From: Nymphaea colorata
Lineage: Eukaryota > Streptophyta > Magnoliopsida > Nymphaeales > Nymphaeaceae
Assembly: GCF_008831285.2 (NCBI RefSeq)
Contig: NC_045147.1
Coordinates: forward strand, 18,020,854-18,084,853
Length of the DNA stretch: 64,000 nt
Direction: 5' to 3'
This document shows, piece after piece, positions 27,001 through 43,174 of this stretch (position 1 is the stretch's first letter; each line of letters begins with the position of its first letter). The notes beneath the pieces are model-generated. The model was not told the DNA's origin and did not search any database. It saw only the letters and a program-made list of their open reading frames with translations. Position numbers and translations under genes: made by a program.

Positions 27001-27125
27001 CTGAAAGACGAAAAAAAAACAGAAGCCTCGTCTCTATCATTGTCTTCTTCACCAAAAGCAAGTACTCGATCCTGTGTAAGCAAGGTTTTTATCGCAAACT
27101 GAGGCTCAACAAAATTGCTGTCTAG
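24003..27125 (+). pseudogene. J-domain gene (DNAJC17/CWC23-like) with apparent frameshift
   Basis: Three exons can be joined: 24003-24072, 26155-26505 and 26997-27125, all GT-AG. Exon 1 encodes MVGRSVISQPASSPSPSAVS and joins in frame to MSEEDNYAVLCLPTGIEG. The frame then meets a stop at 26265-26267 (after EFQNSPSI). The next frame carries the rest of a J domain: RQAYKAKALRYHPDERPDDP with the HPD motif, then MTIQTSYEILVDASARRAYD and DLLKLKHEQQRRHSQ. The break lies between about 26236 and 26260 and is explained by one extra base. The wording matches the plant DNAJC17/CWC23 family of splicing-associated J proteins, but the RRM and most of the coiled-coil region are missing. The last exon encodes AAERRKKNRSLV and stops after 42 residues. 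It may be a decayed, truncated paralogue. A sequencing or assembly error at the frameshift would instead make it a short expressed gene. Confidence 0.55.
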
Positions 27126-27860
27126 TTTGAGGGGGAATGTAAGAGATGATAATGTGATGACGTAGAGGATGATGATGATGATGTGAACATACGAAAACAA
27201 AAATGTTGCTGCTAATGAAGATGAAGGATGTCCCGCAGTATATTCCCTAAAAAACAGATGAAAAGTTAACTCATAGCAATTGCCAAATTAATGCAGTTAC
27301 CATCATGTGAAACTTCTACTGTAACCTCTCCCTTTATTTAGGAGCAGTATCTGGAAACAGTCTTGTAATTCCCTAAAGGGGGGTTTGTGCGGGTGGATTG
27401 TTGACCTCTTGCTCAACCCAAATAAATAAAAAATTGCTAGAACTCACAAGGAATCCGTTTCTAGATTGAATTTGGTTGGAAAAAAACACCTAGCATTAAT
27501 GATCAAAGCAGGCTAACAAAACGTAGTCCGTGTTTTGATATCACGTGGAGCGCTCGAAAGGCCGAGGCAGAAGCCGTCCATCCTGTGAGATATACGGCTC
27601 TCAAGGCATGGTTTCCCGGCTTCAAGTGGGCTCGATCTTCTCCTTCTTTATTTAGTGTAGGCGAGACCCAAACACGAGACGAGACCCATGCATGCTGTTC
27701 CCGCGGCGACGCTCGTTCCTTTGTCCTTTGGAATACAAACACGAAGTATGGACTCCTTTCTTCTCCTACGCACTATGTTAGATCCCATTTGAATCTAATA
27801 TTTCATTAACTTTGTAGAGAAATTGCTTAGTTGGTGTTTGATGTCTTCCACACATTGTCG

Positions 27861-28020
27861 GTGGAAAAGTTATAATGATCAATGCCAATAGAAAGTCGTC
27901 CAATGTTGTTTAATAATTAGAGGGAAAGGCTTGGACATGTTGTATGTGAAAAGTTATCATGATGCAAGTATCCATAGAAAGGTGTCTAACATTGTTTGAT
28001 AATTAGGAGAAAGTCGGGAT
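27861..28020. repeat. Imperfect tandem duplication, about 85-bp unit
   Basis: Unit 1 starts GTGGAAAAGTTATAATGAT at 27861 and unit 2 starts GTGAAAAGTTATCATGAT at 27946. Both contain an ATAGAAAG(T/G)(C/T)GTC-like word and a TTGTTT(A/G)ATAATTAG word in the same order. The units have diverged by many substitutions and small indels, so the duplication is old. Confidence 0.6.
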
Positions 28021-28264
28021 TTAGAGATGTATGACCTTTTTAACTCCGAAAAAATTAAATTATTCAAGATAAAGACATTCTTAGCCATCAAACACTTTTT
28101 AGGATAATGCTTTATCCAAGAGCACTGTACGTGGTGCGTGTGTGTGGATGTGTTTCTCGTGTGGGGGATCCTCACAAGAAGACTGGCCGGGTAGCATGCC
28201 TGGTAATAACCCAACCTGGCATATGTCGGGCCTTTATGGGTCGATTACTGGGTGGACCCGGCAC

Positions 28265-28458
28265 TAGGGGCGAAGCCAGGATTTTCCTTAGAGGCGGGCT
28301 TACAGTTCAACTTCTGGATCTAGGTAGAGCCAAATTGAATTCAACTCTAAAAAATACATTGCGCACTTAAAAAATTATATTTTTTTAAATGTAATTTTTT
28401 TTTTCATTTGCCAGGGTGGGGCCATGGCCTAGGCAGCCCCCCCTTCCCTTCGCCCCTG
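28265..28458 (+). mobile_element. hAT-like MITE with 8-bp target-site duplication
   Basis: The element begins TAGGGGCGAAGCCAGGATTT and ends CCCTTCGCCCCTG, matching the CAGGGGCGGAGCCAG...CTCCGCCCCTG ends common to Tip100-like hAT elements of plants. The flanks are CCCGGCAC (28257-28264) and CCCGGCAT (28459-28466), an 8-bp duplication with one mismatch, as expected for hAT. The 194-bp body is A+T-rich and noncoding, so it depends on a transposase elsewhere. Confidence 0.75.
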
Positions 28459-28684
28459 CCCGGCATGGCCAGATGCACAGGCCTAATTATATGCCGTGTC
28501 AAAGGAGCAAAACCCAATGGCCCATGCTACCAACTAAAATTTCATAAACCAAACGACAATCCATATGTCAAAAAGGCAGGAATCCAATGCACAAATTTTA
28601 TAAAAGAAAATCATCTTAATTAATGCAGCTTGCACTATATCGACCCGCCATGCGCCGTATACAGGACATACAAACAAAATACAA

Positions 28685-28688
<4 letters not shown>

Positions 28689-28738
<50 letters not shown>
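28689..28738. repeat. (AT)25 microsatellite
   Basis: Fifty bases of uninterrupted AT dinucleotide. It should be highly length-variable and could form a cruciform. Confidence 0.95.
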
Positions 28739-28741
<3 letters not shown>

Positions 28742-29583
28742 GTAAAAGTATATCATATACAATAAATATAATTTGTAGTCTACCTTGATTAAATAAATAG
28801 AGAAGCATGCAAATCGAATTCTGAGTCGCTAATGTCATGGACGATGGTTTACAATGTCTCAAGTTACCTTTTAAGCATGTACCGCATTAATTAAGTCGAT
28901 CGAATGACTTACAATCAACTTACTAGTAATTTCATATTCACTTTTGTTTTCAAATTATATTCAATTCACTCAAACTTATTAGTAAAATCAACTTCAAACT
29001 TGAAAACCCAATTGTCTTTATACAATTTTATGATCATAAATTGCAGTCACAACCTCAAGTTTAAGCGTCACTCGACGTTGAGCTTGGTTTGATGGAATAG
29101 TCGATCATGAAATATCACTTCCCATGTCGAAGTGATATATCAAATTAATAAGTCGATCTTGAAAATGCCTTGCATAAATTTGTTTGGCATGTTTCCCAAC
29201 ACTAAGGAAAAGCTTGGTCCTACCCATTATGGTAATTGGAGACCTTTATCAGCGAGTGGATCTAAGGGTTTCTGGCTGAGCTGCATACAACTGGGTCCAG
29301 TCCCCACTGGACCCAGGACTGGGTCCATCCTATTCGCGTGCATGCACACACACATACACACAAAAGGAAATAATGCGGTGTCCATTTCCTTTTGTCATGG
29401 CTGGCCATCCAGCGTGCACAACACCTGCACGTGTGTTGCTTTTCGCATAATATTGTAGATTTTACATGTTCAAATATATAAAATTGGATTTTATAATGAT
29501 TTAAAGGTCGATGACCTCAGCTCTTTCATCATCAAATCTATCTGTACCGCACAGACATGAATTTACCGAGTTGTCCATGCTCG

Positions 29584-29584
<1 letters not shown>

Positions 29585-29640
<56 letters not shown>
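29585..29640. repeat. (TA)28 microsatellite
   Basis: Fifty-six bases of uninterrupted TA dinucleotide, less than 1 kb from a similar (AT)25 tract. Exact length is assembly-sensitive. Confidence 0.95.
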
Positions 29641-29642
<2 letters not shown>

Positions 29643-31154
29643 AACACAAGATGACATATCAGATAACCAAGACTCAAATTATATATAAGACAACATGCAT
29701 ATTACGACGTCCAAACAACTATTTAAAAACATACAACCAACATTAACACCTTATGACCAAAGGTAAAGATACATAGGCGTGCTACTTATCTCCTCCACCT
29801 CATACACGTGTATAAGGTGAGACAGACGATCTTGACTTTTCATGGTGGGTAGTAGCGGAGCTAGAAATTTATGGTAAAGACATTATTATTTTAAATTTCA
29901 AACGTAAGGGACACTCATATATAAACAAGTAAAAAAAAAAAAGAAGTATCGAGATGTAAATAAGACTAATCACGTAAGCATGTGTGAGTAATTTCCCGCA
30001 ACAGCCACAATGTGCCTCCACGAGCATTTGGTTCAGGTGAGGCTTGGCCAGACCAGGCTGTTGCGACCTCTCTTATATGTGAAGGCGGGTTCCCGCACGG
30101 TTTGCCATTTTACGAGAGGGGCATTTTTATCCTTTTTTAAAAAACTTTTTTTTCTTTTTTTAATTGAAGAATCCCCTCTCATTATGCAGGGCAATTTGGA
30201 CATTTCAAGTCTGTCTGCCCTGTGAATTAGGCCTCACACACAACTCTTTATTTGTGAGTTTGTTGTCGCTTCCAAGTAAATAGGTGGACGCAAAGGGCTG
30301 CCGACGCCAATGGGAGAGATCTCTCCACCACAAGCCTTCATGTTTGTCTTCGTCCGCCTCTAATCTTCACGTTCGTGACCATTAAAATCGAATTTCTTTT
30401 TCCGCGTCGCAGTTTAAAAAAATAAAATGAATCTGTGGTCCCTCCTGAATTTATCAGAAAATAAAGCGGCCCTCCTTGAAAAAAAGAAAAAAAGAAGTCT
30501 TCTGCTCTCCCACTCATCACCTTCGAAGAGTCATCGCGTTGAGCGAAAACGTCGGACAAAATTTAGCGTGAAAAATTATCTCGGAATGTTAACGAAGTGG
30601 ATCACTAGGACTTTACATCGTAAGTAGATTGACCAAACGTTTTTCTTCCTTTTTTTTTTTTTTTTCCTTTGTTTGAGCGCCAAGTGTTCAAACTTCAAGA
30701 TTTTGACGACATGAACTTCCAATTTTGTTCAGACTAAGAATCCTGGCAAAGTTGACCCATAAGGTGGGAGCTCCATTCATTTGCTCAAGGATTGAACTTA
30801 AAAGACTTTCACGTTTGTGATTGGAACGCAAATGACAGCTGCGTTTATTCTAACACTCAAAAGAGAGCCGCATAAATTTGAATGAGTAAAATAAATATTT
30901 TATTCTGCAACTCAAAATGCAGTCGAAGCTTCTACCCAACCCTTTTGGTATCTCTGAGTGCTGGTTTTATCGTACTTTAATTTGCACATTGGTGGTCCTC
31001 TTTTTGCAGCATAAAAGAATTGACGAAAATTCAAAACAAAAAATGGACCACCATCTACCAACATGCTGGGACCGTTGCTCCAACCCCCTCAACCCTTCAA
31101 GGACCACATGGATAATTATAAAGAAAAAACTTGCTAAATCAAAAGGCCACCATA

Positions 31155-31206
31155 AATTGAATCCATTTGTATATATATATATACACACACACAAATGGAT
31201 TCAATT
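31155..31206. repeat. Perfect 16-bp inverted repeat with microsatellite loop
   Basis: The arms AATTGAATCCATTTGT (31155-31170) and ACAAATGGATTCAATT (31191-31206) are exact reverse complements. The 20-base loop is TA repeat followed by CA repeat. It could form a hairpin in DNA or RNA. No gene role is evident. Confidence 0.85.
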
Positions 31207-31346
31207 ACACGTCAATTTGAAAAAGTCACCAAATGCAGTTTGAACAACCCCACTTTACAGGCACCAAGAAATGGCCTAATTGCCAATTTGCCAGCTATAA
31301 TTGCCAGCTGCAAATAATATGTCGCATCACTGTCATGACTCATAAT

Positions 31347-31509
31347 CAGCGGCCGAGTCAGAAATTTTGTCTGGAGAATCACTAATCTAAAATGTCCATA
31401 AATATTTATAAATAGACAAAATTTAAACAAAGCAATGTAAAAATAAAGATATTTTGTGGGGCTGATATGTGCAATTGTCCACACCAAACCATATGTGGCT
31501 CCGCCACTG
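31347..31509 (+). mobile_element. hAT-like MITE with 8-bp target-site duplication (second copy)
   Basis: A 163-bp element beginning CAGCGGCCGAGTCAGAAATT and ending TGGCTCCGCCACTG. It is flanked by CTCATAAT (31339-31346) and CTCATAAG (31510-31517), an 8-bp duplication with one mismatch. The ends match the family of the copy at 28265. The body is A+T-rich and noncoding. Confidence 0.75.
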
Positions 31510-33239
31510 CTCATAAGACCCATATACATTTATCTTGCCAACCAAAGAACCTCTTAAATGCTGAAAAATGACTAACTGATTTAAACATATCAGTGAGGCA
31601 CAATCATGAAACCGTAGCTGTTACTATTGCCAAACGACTCCTATATAGCTCGTCAAACTAGGGGATGCGAGGATGAATATGTCTCCGATTCAAATTTTTG
31701 TGGCTCTTATGCTCTTGTGCCATATAGATGCAGGGTGGCACAAAGATGACATTTAGTTGTCTCCTATCCAGACATCGACACAACTCTAGACTTTTGGGGC
31801 AAGAAGAAAGGAGGGCTTCGGCTCTTTCTGCATGGTGGTGGGTCATAATCTTCTTGCTCACCGGAATTATTGGTCACATTTTAATTTTATAACAAAGTAA
31901 TCAGATTTGCTAATGAATCTCAGATGATACCATACCCAAAATATTGAGTCTCTCACCCACCCACTGTGGCTAATGCTTAGAAAATGGGTTGCTGAGGTTA
32001 AAATAAACTCTCTCTTTGCACTTTGTGGCCATGTTCCATCCTCACAGCTGGTCTTCATTTGGACCCCTTGATGCCCATTGACACACCTAGTTGATGTTGA
32101 GTGCATCATAAAGTTGGAAGCAACAAGTCATGTGACATGAATGCCACTTGGCCGCTAGTGCCGTGACTTGGGATCACCACCGCGCCTATCGGCGGTCGGC
32201 GACATTGACGTCACCGGAAGGCAAATGTGATTGGGAGTTGCAGGATGCACTATGAATGGTGGAGATGGGGGGAGAGGTCACAGTGTTGTTGATGTATGGT
32301 GATTTGGCAATTGGCATGTAGCTATATATTATATATAGATTTGCATGTATTGGTAGTTGTTTGGTCCAATAGCATGTTTGCCATATGGGGGTATGTGGCC
32401 ATTTTGATTTTGCTTAGTTAGTGGAGGATACAAGAGGCTTGTTGGATACTTCCTCCCCTCCCTTCAGAGGATGCCAAAAATTGAAGCTTTAGTTTCTATG
32501 TTTTTGGGCTTGTTGCTTTTGAAAAGCTATGGTATTAGTAGCAAACTAATGATTGTTGTGACATTTTTTTTCTGTAAATTCAACACTACTTTTGCAATAC
32601 AAATCGAAATGCCAAATCAAGTTTTTGTGTGCAGGGGTAGAGCAAGGAATTTTTTTATTAGGGGGGGCTATAGTTTTAAAATTTTAACAAGAGTCGAAAT
32701 TAAGCATGTGCATCGGGACAACCTGACATCTAAAACTCGGGCTCGAGCCTGACCCAACTCGTATATATATATATGCACAAATTTCAAAATAGAAAAAGTA
32801 GAATTTGCGGTTACTTCCAAAACTAGGCATAAAGTTTTTCGGTTACATGCACATGTATGTGCACTTGAGAGGCGACACGTACCACCTACTAGTGAGCTAG
32901 ATGGACGCATGTCATGCATCGATGGGCTAGGCATGAATCACATGTTATGGACTTATTGTCTTATTCTATTCTTGGGTTGGTGGAAAGGAAGGAGGAGTTC
33001 CGCACTCATGCAGAAGTTTGACACTTGTTTCGTTTGAGAAAAGTTTAAAAATGTGGGTTCAAAGAATCTTGTTGAATATTCGAAGTCAAATTGTGATCTT
33101 CCAACAACAAAATCAAGCTGCACCTGATTATATGCATTTAGATCAATCTACTAGAAGGTTGGTCTCGATCCAATTAACTTTGAGAAGAAAAAAAAAAACT
33201 CGCATTATTCATCATTTGTCTAAGAATGAAATGCTGATG

Positions 33240-33440
33240 AATCAGATTAACAGACTCCTCGTGCATGGTATCATTGCTTTATGTGTTTCCTTTTAAAAGT
33301 TGGCTTCTTCAAAGTCTCTGAATCAGACGCATCTTTATTCATATTGTATGAAGGTTCAGAAAAATGTTTCTTTTAGTATATATTGATGATGTCATTATCA
33401 GGATCACTGGATTCTCCTTATCTCTCATTGAGTGAATTAT
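33240..33440 (+). mobile_element. Ty1/Copia reverse-transcriptase remnant (broken)
   Basis: From 33257 the plus strand reads PRAWYHCFMCFLLKVGFF, then ESDASLFILYEG, and in a shifted frame near 33376 LVYIDDVII. These are the Copia RT landmarks (KQxPRAW, the DxSLF block and the YxDD catalytic box). A stop codon replaces the expected lysine just before the PRAW block, a frameshift separates the SLF block from YIDD, and the sequence degenerates after about 33440. No integrase, RNase H or LTR pair was seen, so this is a dead fragment of an LTR retrotransposon. Confidence 0.75.
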
Positions 33441-36400
33441 CTTATTTCTTCTATAAGGAAGGTTGACATACAATTTGAAAAAAAAAAAAAAAAAATTAAG
33501 CAGTGAAGCTTAAGAATTGCTCCTTGCCAGCTCTCCCTTGGCTCTGCCCGTTCTCACACGTAAAAACCAGTTGGACAACTTGACATAAACAAGGGTCTCA
33601 TTTCTATTATTTTTAAATGGTTTACCTTGATTTTCTTGAAAGATGAATTCTTATATCAGCAAAAATTTGAATTAAATATTTTTTATTCAAAACAATTTAT
33701 TTATTACGATATGTTATCAATTGATTATGTCATGGATGGAATGCTATAACACCTCAGTTGCTTTTCTATAATGATATTAAAACATTTTGTTCTTGCGTGC
33801 ACTTAAACATGGACATATATCACTAACAACAAATGCTAAACTTTGGAAAAATTTCCTGAAAAGCTGCCTTCCAGTCTTAAAAGACTTAAAATATCTTAAA
33901 TTAGCGAAGAGATGAGTAGGTTTTTCATTGAAAGGTACTTTGTCATTTTAAAAGACTTGGCTTTCAGGAAATTAGGTTTTTCATAAAATTGGATTAGATG
34001 AGACTGTCGTCGCTTATATTTTATTTACAAAAAACTATGTTTTGAGAATCATAATTTGTTATTTTCTCGAATCAATTATGCACATTAACCATGTGCTATT
34101 TTTTCCAATAATTCAATTGGGCATACGCTATTTATTTATTTATTTTTCAACTTTCTTTCTCTCTCTCTCATAATAAATAATTTATATCGTGATAAGTGAA
34201 GGCTTTCAACAACGGTAAGGTCAGTCAATTGCCTCATCTTTCCTTCACGTGCAAACCATTTCTTTTGACTCTTATTGGAGCGAAGTGCCATTTGTTTGAT
34301 ATTCTCGAAACAGACCTGAACATTTCATAAAGGCATTGAAGGACCCGTCCAACTAACCAAAAAACAAGTGCCGCGGGCCCGCGGGAATACTAGTTTCTTT
34401 TTGGGATCTCATGTTCGTCTAAAAAACGATCGAAGATCTTATCTCCCTTTTAAACAAAAACAATGGTTATGAACAAACGGTAAGGAGTTGCAGTTATTTA
34501 GACCTTTAATTGGAATTCACGTTTTTTCCTTTCACCTTTACAAGTTTAATTTTTCTTAAACGATCCGTTTGAGACGCCCACGAATTTGATTCCGATAGGA
34601 TACACAGCTTTTAACATATCTAATTTATCGGATATTCATGTGTTTAGATTCAAATTTGGATTTGAATATGAATATAAACTCACAATCTAAATCTGATCCG
34701 ACTCGATTATCTGTAATCATGGATCCTTCAAGTAAAATATATGGATATTAGATATAATCTGACCTAAGTCTGATCAGATATTTTCTCTGAATCTAAATTT
34801 GAAATTCCAGTGGGGTTTGAAACACGCCACCTTATTGATGAGGTTTTCCTTGGTATTCTCCTGCCACGCTTTGCAGTTAAGAGTTTTGCAGAAACGAAAA
34901 AAGCACCAAATTGTTTTTTCTAAAACGCGGCGTACGCTTTTTGACATTTACAGTAAAGATTGGAACTTCGTTTCTAAATTCGGTTCACGTTCTTTTCACT
35001 TGTCAGCGGAAGGAAAGGCAATCTGACCGCATGCCAATGATTGGCTTTTCAGAAAAGAAAAAATAATAAAACTTACGACTTATATAGTCAGGGGCCGAGG
35101 CAGGCGGCCGTAGGCCTTCCGTGAGATTTTGAAACTAAAAATTTATTACTTAAAACATTTTTAATGTTTGAGAATTAAAGTGATCAATTAAGCCTGTTTT
35201 TCTTTAAATAAAATGATTCTAAAAGTTCCAAAAAGGATACCAAAGCTTGTATTCAGTTTCATTTTCTTTCTTTTTTTTTGGTGGTTAAAGTAGCAAACTC
35301 ACATATTTATTGTCGATCAGAGTGTGTTTGATAGCTTCGGACATGAGATTTTTAGAATTTAAGAAGCGTGAATTTAAGATCTGACCTTTTTCGTTTCGAT
35401 CTTAAATCTGATATTTTCTCGAACTAAAATAAAAATCTTTAAGTATCAACAAAAAAAAAAGTATTACTTCGTGAAGGAATACGGGCCCTCACACATGCGC
35501 CCCGGTGCACATTAATATTAATACATGTTTAATTATAACTTTCTACTAAAGTATATTACCTGTTTAGGTGACTTTTTCTTACTAATATAACAGTAATCCA
35601 GGGGAAAATTAGGTGTATTAGCTTCATTTTTACGTTGAATTAACCGTAGAAATCTTTTCTTTAACTTAAATAAATCACGATCATCCTTATGCAATAAGTT
35701 TGATCTTTGATCATTTCATTCGTCTTGTTCTAATATTTTATTTATAGAAGCATTAGAAAATTGTTGGAGAAAAAAAAAAGAGCTGATATATCCTAGTCAA
35801 CATTATTTGATCTTATCGGATCTGGATTTGTTTGTTTTTTCTTCTTTATCTCGTTAAATATGCATTGATTGATTTCGTCACTTAAAGCCTGCATAGGTTG
35901 TGTTTGGATCTTAGATCCGAACCTGCATAAAGAGGCGTATCTTGAGAGATCATCATCTCAATAACAGGGATTTTACACGCTAAAAAGAAAAACTATAGAT
36001 TTAAATATTAGATTGAGGGGAGGGGAAGTTTGACTTTAAATCCATAGATATGAAATCCTAAGGATCTCATATCACCGCAGAACTCATCACTAAAACAAAC
36101 ACAACCATAATGTAAAACCATCACACAAAACCTTCAATATATCTTGATATTTCTTAACTGACTACCTTTTTTTCCTCTAAATTCCTTTATCCTATAATAA
36201 AAATAAGTTGGAGACTTTTACGGAATTTTTTTTTATTGGTTTTCCTTTTGAAGTTCATCCTTATCTTCACCGGGATTGATGCTTCGTTTCCTATCTCCTT
36301 AATTATTCTTCTATTCAAACATTTAATATCAGAAATTAAGGCTGCCAACTTATTTTCCAATTAAATTATTACTACGTACATAGTCATAAGAAGCAAGTAT

Positions 36401-36757
36401 TTTGCAAGCAATTATTTTTTCTAACTGCAGCCTTTTCCGCCCCTTACTTCTAACCAGAAATTAAAGCAACAAAGATGAATTTATTTCTAAAATGAAAATG
36501 TAAAAAATGGATTTGTCAATCGCTGTAAGGCTGAAATGGATTTGTCGAACTGTCTCCTTATCAGAGATGAATTAAAAAATAAAAAAATTTAAAACTTTAT
36601 TGAGAATAAAAAAGAACAGTAATGGAGCCCATGAAAAGGATCCATTTAATCAATAAGAACCACTTGCAAGTAAGATCCACTTCACGGCACGTTTATTGAA
36701 AAGGATGACTTGATAAATCCAAAAGTCTAAAAAGGCTACGATCTAGTGGGTGGCCGT

Positions 36758-36953
36758 CAGGGGTGGAGTCAGAATTTTTTCATTAAAATGATCGAATTAA
36801 AGCTTTTAAATTTTAATTTGAGCTGAAATATTATTTTTTAAAATTTTTATATAAAACAAGTGATTTTTTTTAAAAATTTACATGTAAATTTTTTATTTTG
36901 TTTTTTTGAGGTGAGGCCATGGCCCTTAAGAGCCCTACCCTGGCTCAACTCTG
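36758..36953 (+). mobile_element. hAT-like MITE, degenerate copy
   Basis: Begins CAGGGGTGGAGTCAGAATTT. It has an A+T-rich body, then GAGGTGAGGCCATGGCCC near 36909 and an end resembling CTGGCTCAACTCTG. The left end and the subterminal GGCCATGGCC word match the element at 28265-28458. No clear target-site duplication remains, so the right border is approximate. Confidence 0.55.
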
Positions 36954-38922
36954 GTCACAGCGGTTCAATGAAAAAGTTCAGATTTGCTTAGAGATAAAAT
37001 AAACATTCTTTTTAATATATATTACTATATATGCAGTATCACGACAGGTTTGGCCGGAAGGATCCTTTTATCGCCGGAGAGATCCACCTGAGTGTAAATA
37101 TATAAATCAAATTCTCTTTTGAAGCTTTGTTCTTAACTGCAAAACTTCGATTGGGTTTTTAAACTTTCATAAAACCAACACCATAAAATAGACTGTGTTT
37201 GAAGTAAGATCTCATAAGAGGTATTTTTGTTTTTTTTTTCTTTTATATTAATAATCCCGGAGTATGTGACAACTTCAAGATTTGCTTTGTCTCCACACCA
37301 CCCATGGCGTATATGAACTTTTTATTATAAAATATATTTAAATAATTGAAAGCCACCACCTTTCTCTTTCATGAGTTTTTTTTTTTTTTTAAATTGAAAA
37401 ATGAAATGTAGGAGGATAAGATGAACACTGGACGGCAACTCTCCTTGAAAAGTGGAGAAAAAGCTTTCCAAGTATTCTATTTCTAAACGAAATAATTGAT
37501 TTTGCTGGTAAGCGACAAAGGAAAATAATTAAAAATAGATGAATAAATATATATATGTATGACTTTGTGGTATGTAATGGGTGTTCTATGGGCTGCACAA
37601 TTGAATTATATAGCTCGTGTTGCTTAGACTTTGTAATTATGTGAAATAAAAAAAACCAGTTGCCTCCATTATATTATTATGAAAATGTCTCCTTTGAAGT
37701 CGTAATGTACAAAGTATGAACTTCACAGTTCCCATTGGTCAAAACGAACATCATTTTGAGTGCAGATGGATCAGACATGAGCCGGATCCTATTAAATCCA
37801 ATTCACAATAAATAAAACACCAAATTTTATTTAAATTTTTTAAAAAAATTAACTTTTTGTTGGGTAAGTAAGAGGAGTATTTCGCGCAAAAATAATTTTT
37901 AACAATCTTCAACTTGTGATTTATTTTTAATAAGACAGAAAACTAACTTTTTGAAAGATCAAATCCCTGTTTATGAACCAATGCTGTCAAAATCGGCAAG
38001 TGAGTCCAGTGGATAAGCCAAAACCAAAAAAAAAAAAAAGTAATAAATGAAAAATACCCAAAAGTCAATGAAAAATAAGAAAACTCTAAAAAATAGCTAT
38101 GAAAATAATTGAAATAACAAGTGGTACTATTGAATCGGCCACCAAATCCGAACTGCATTCAGATTCAGGATGTAGCCAAAGCGAAAAGTATCGAACTTGC
38201 TGATCCAGATCCAAGATCTATATGTCTAATCCAAATGGAAGATCTGATGTCTGAATATAATCCATTCATGATTCAAGAGAAGACGTGTGCAAAGTTTGAG
38301 GTACCATTTTGGTATTTTCATGCAAGAGTTGCGGCATGAAATAATTTAAAAACCTTAAGGCCTATTTCCGAAGGAAGGAGAAGAAGTTAGGGTGCTACTG
38401 AAATTAGTTACAGTAGAAAAAGCACAACTTTTCAATCATCAAATTTCTTATTTGCAACGAGGAGAGGAGGTTGGTTATAGTCGCAAGAAATCTTCGGTCC
38501 ACCAACACGGAAAGGAAAACGGTTCTTGGGAAGAAATTGAGAAAATAATCGGGACACGTTCAAGCAATAATAATTAGTCACTCCCCAAGCGAAAAAATTA
38601 CGCAATAAATGGTCACGACTTCCAAAATCCTGATCTTATTTAACGCCCTGATTCAGTGAGGAGCATAGCATTGCGGCGTCATTGCTTGTGGTGGCGGGGC
38701 ACATGGAGGCACCAGAAGCACGAAACTGATAAGGAAGAAGGAAGGACAGGCGGGAGGAGGGAGACGCCATTTCTGATCCCTTTTTGGCTCTTCTGGTGTA
38801 GGTGATTTGTCATATATTGGGTCCTGCGATTGGCTTTTGCAGCAGCGCCATCCTCGTGCCTTTGATTATTTTAGCGCGCCGCTCTGGGGAAGGAGGGCGA
38901 TTCGGAAGGGAAGGCGAAGGGA

Positions 38923-43174
<4,252 letters not shown>

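Larger units (their letters stand above)
27126..38874. other. Transposon-rich intergenic block
   Basis: About 11.7 kb without a convincing host gene. It contains an 85-bp imperfect tandem duplication (27861-28020), hAT-like MITEs at 28265-28458, 31347-31509 and 36758-36953, two long AT microsatellites, a perfect inverted repeat at 31155-31206 and a Copia reverse-transcriptase remnant near 33240-33440. Single element ends resembling CAGGGG(C/T)GGAG are seen near 29855, 32633 and 35089 (CAGGGGCCGAGGCAGG), so more truncated copies are likely. The last 200-300 bp should be the CIPK promoter and leader. Confidence 0.7.
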
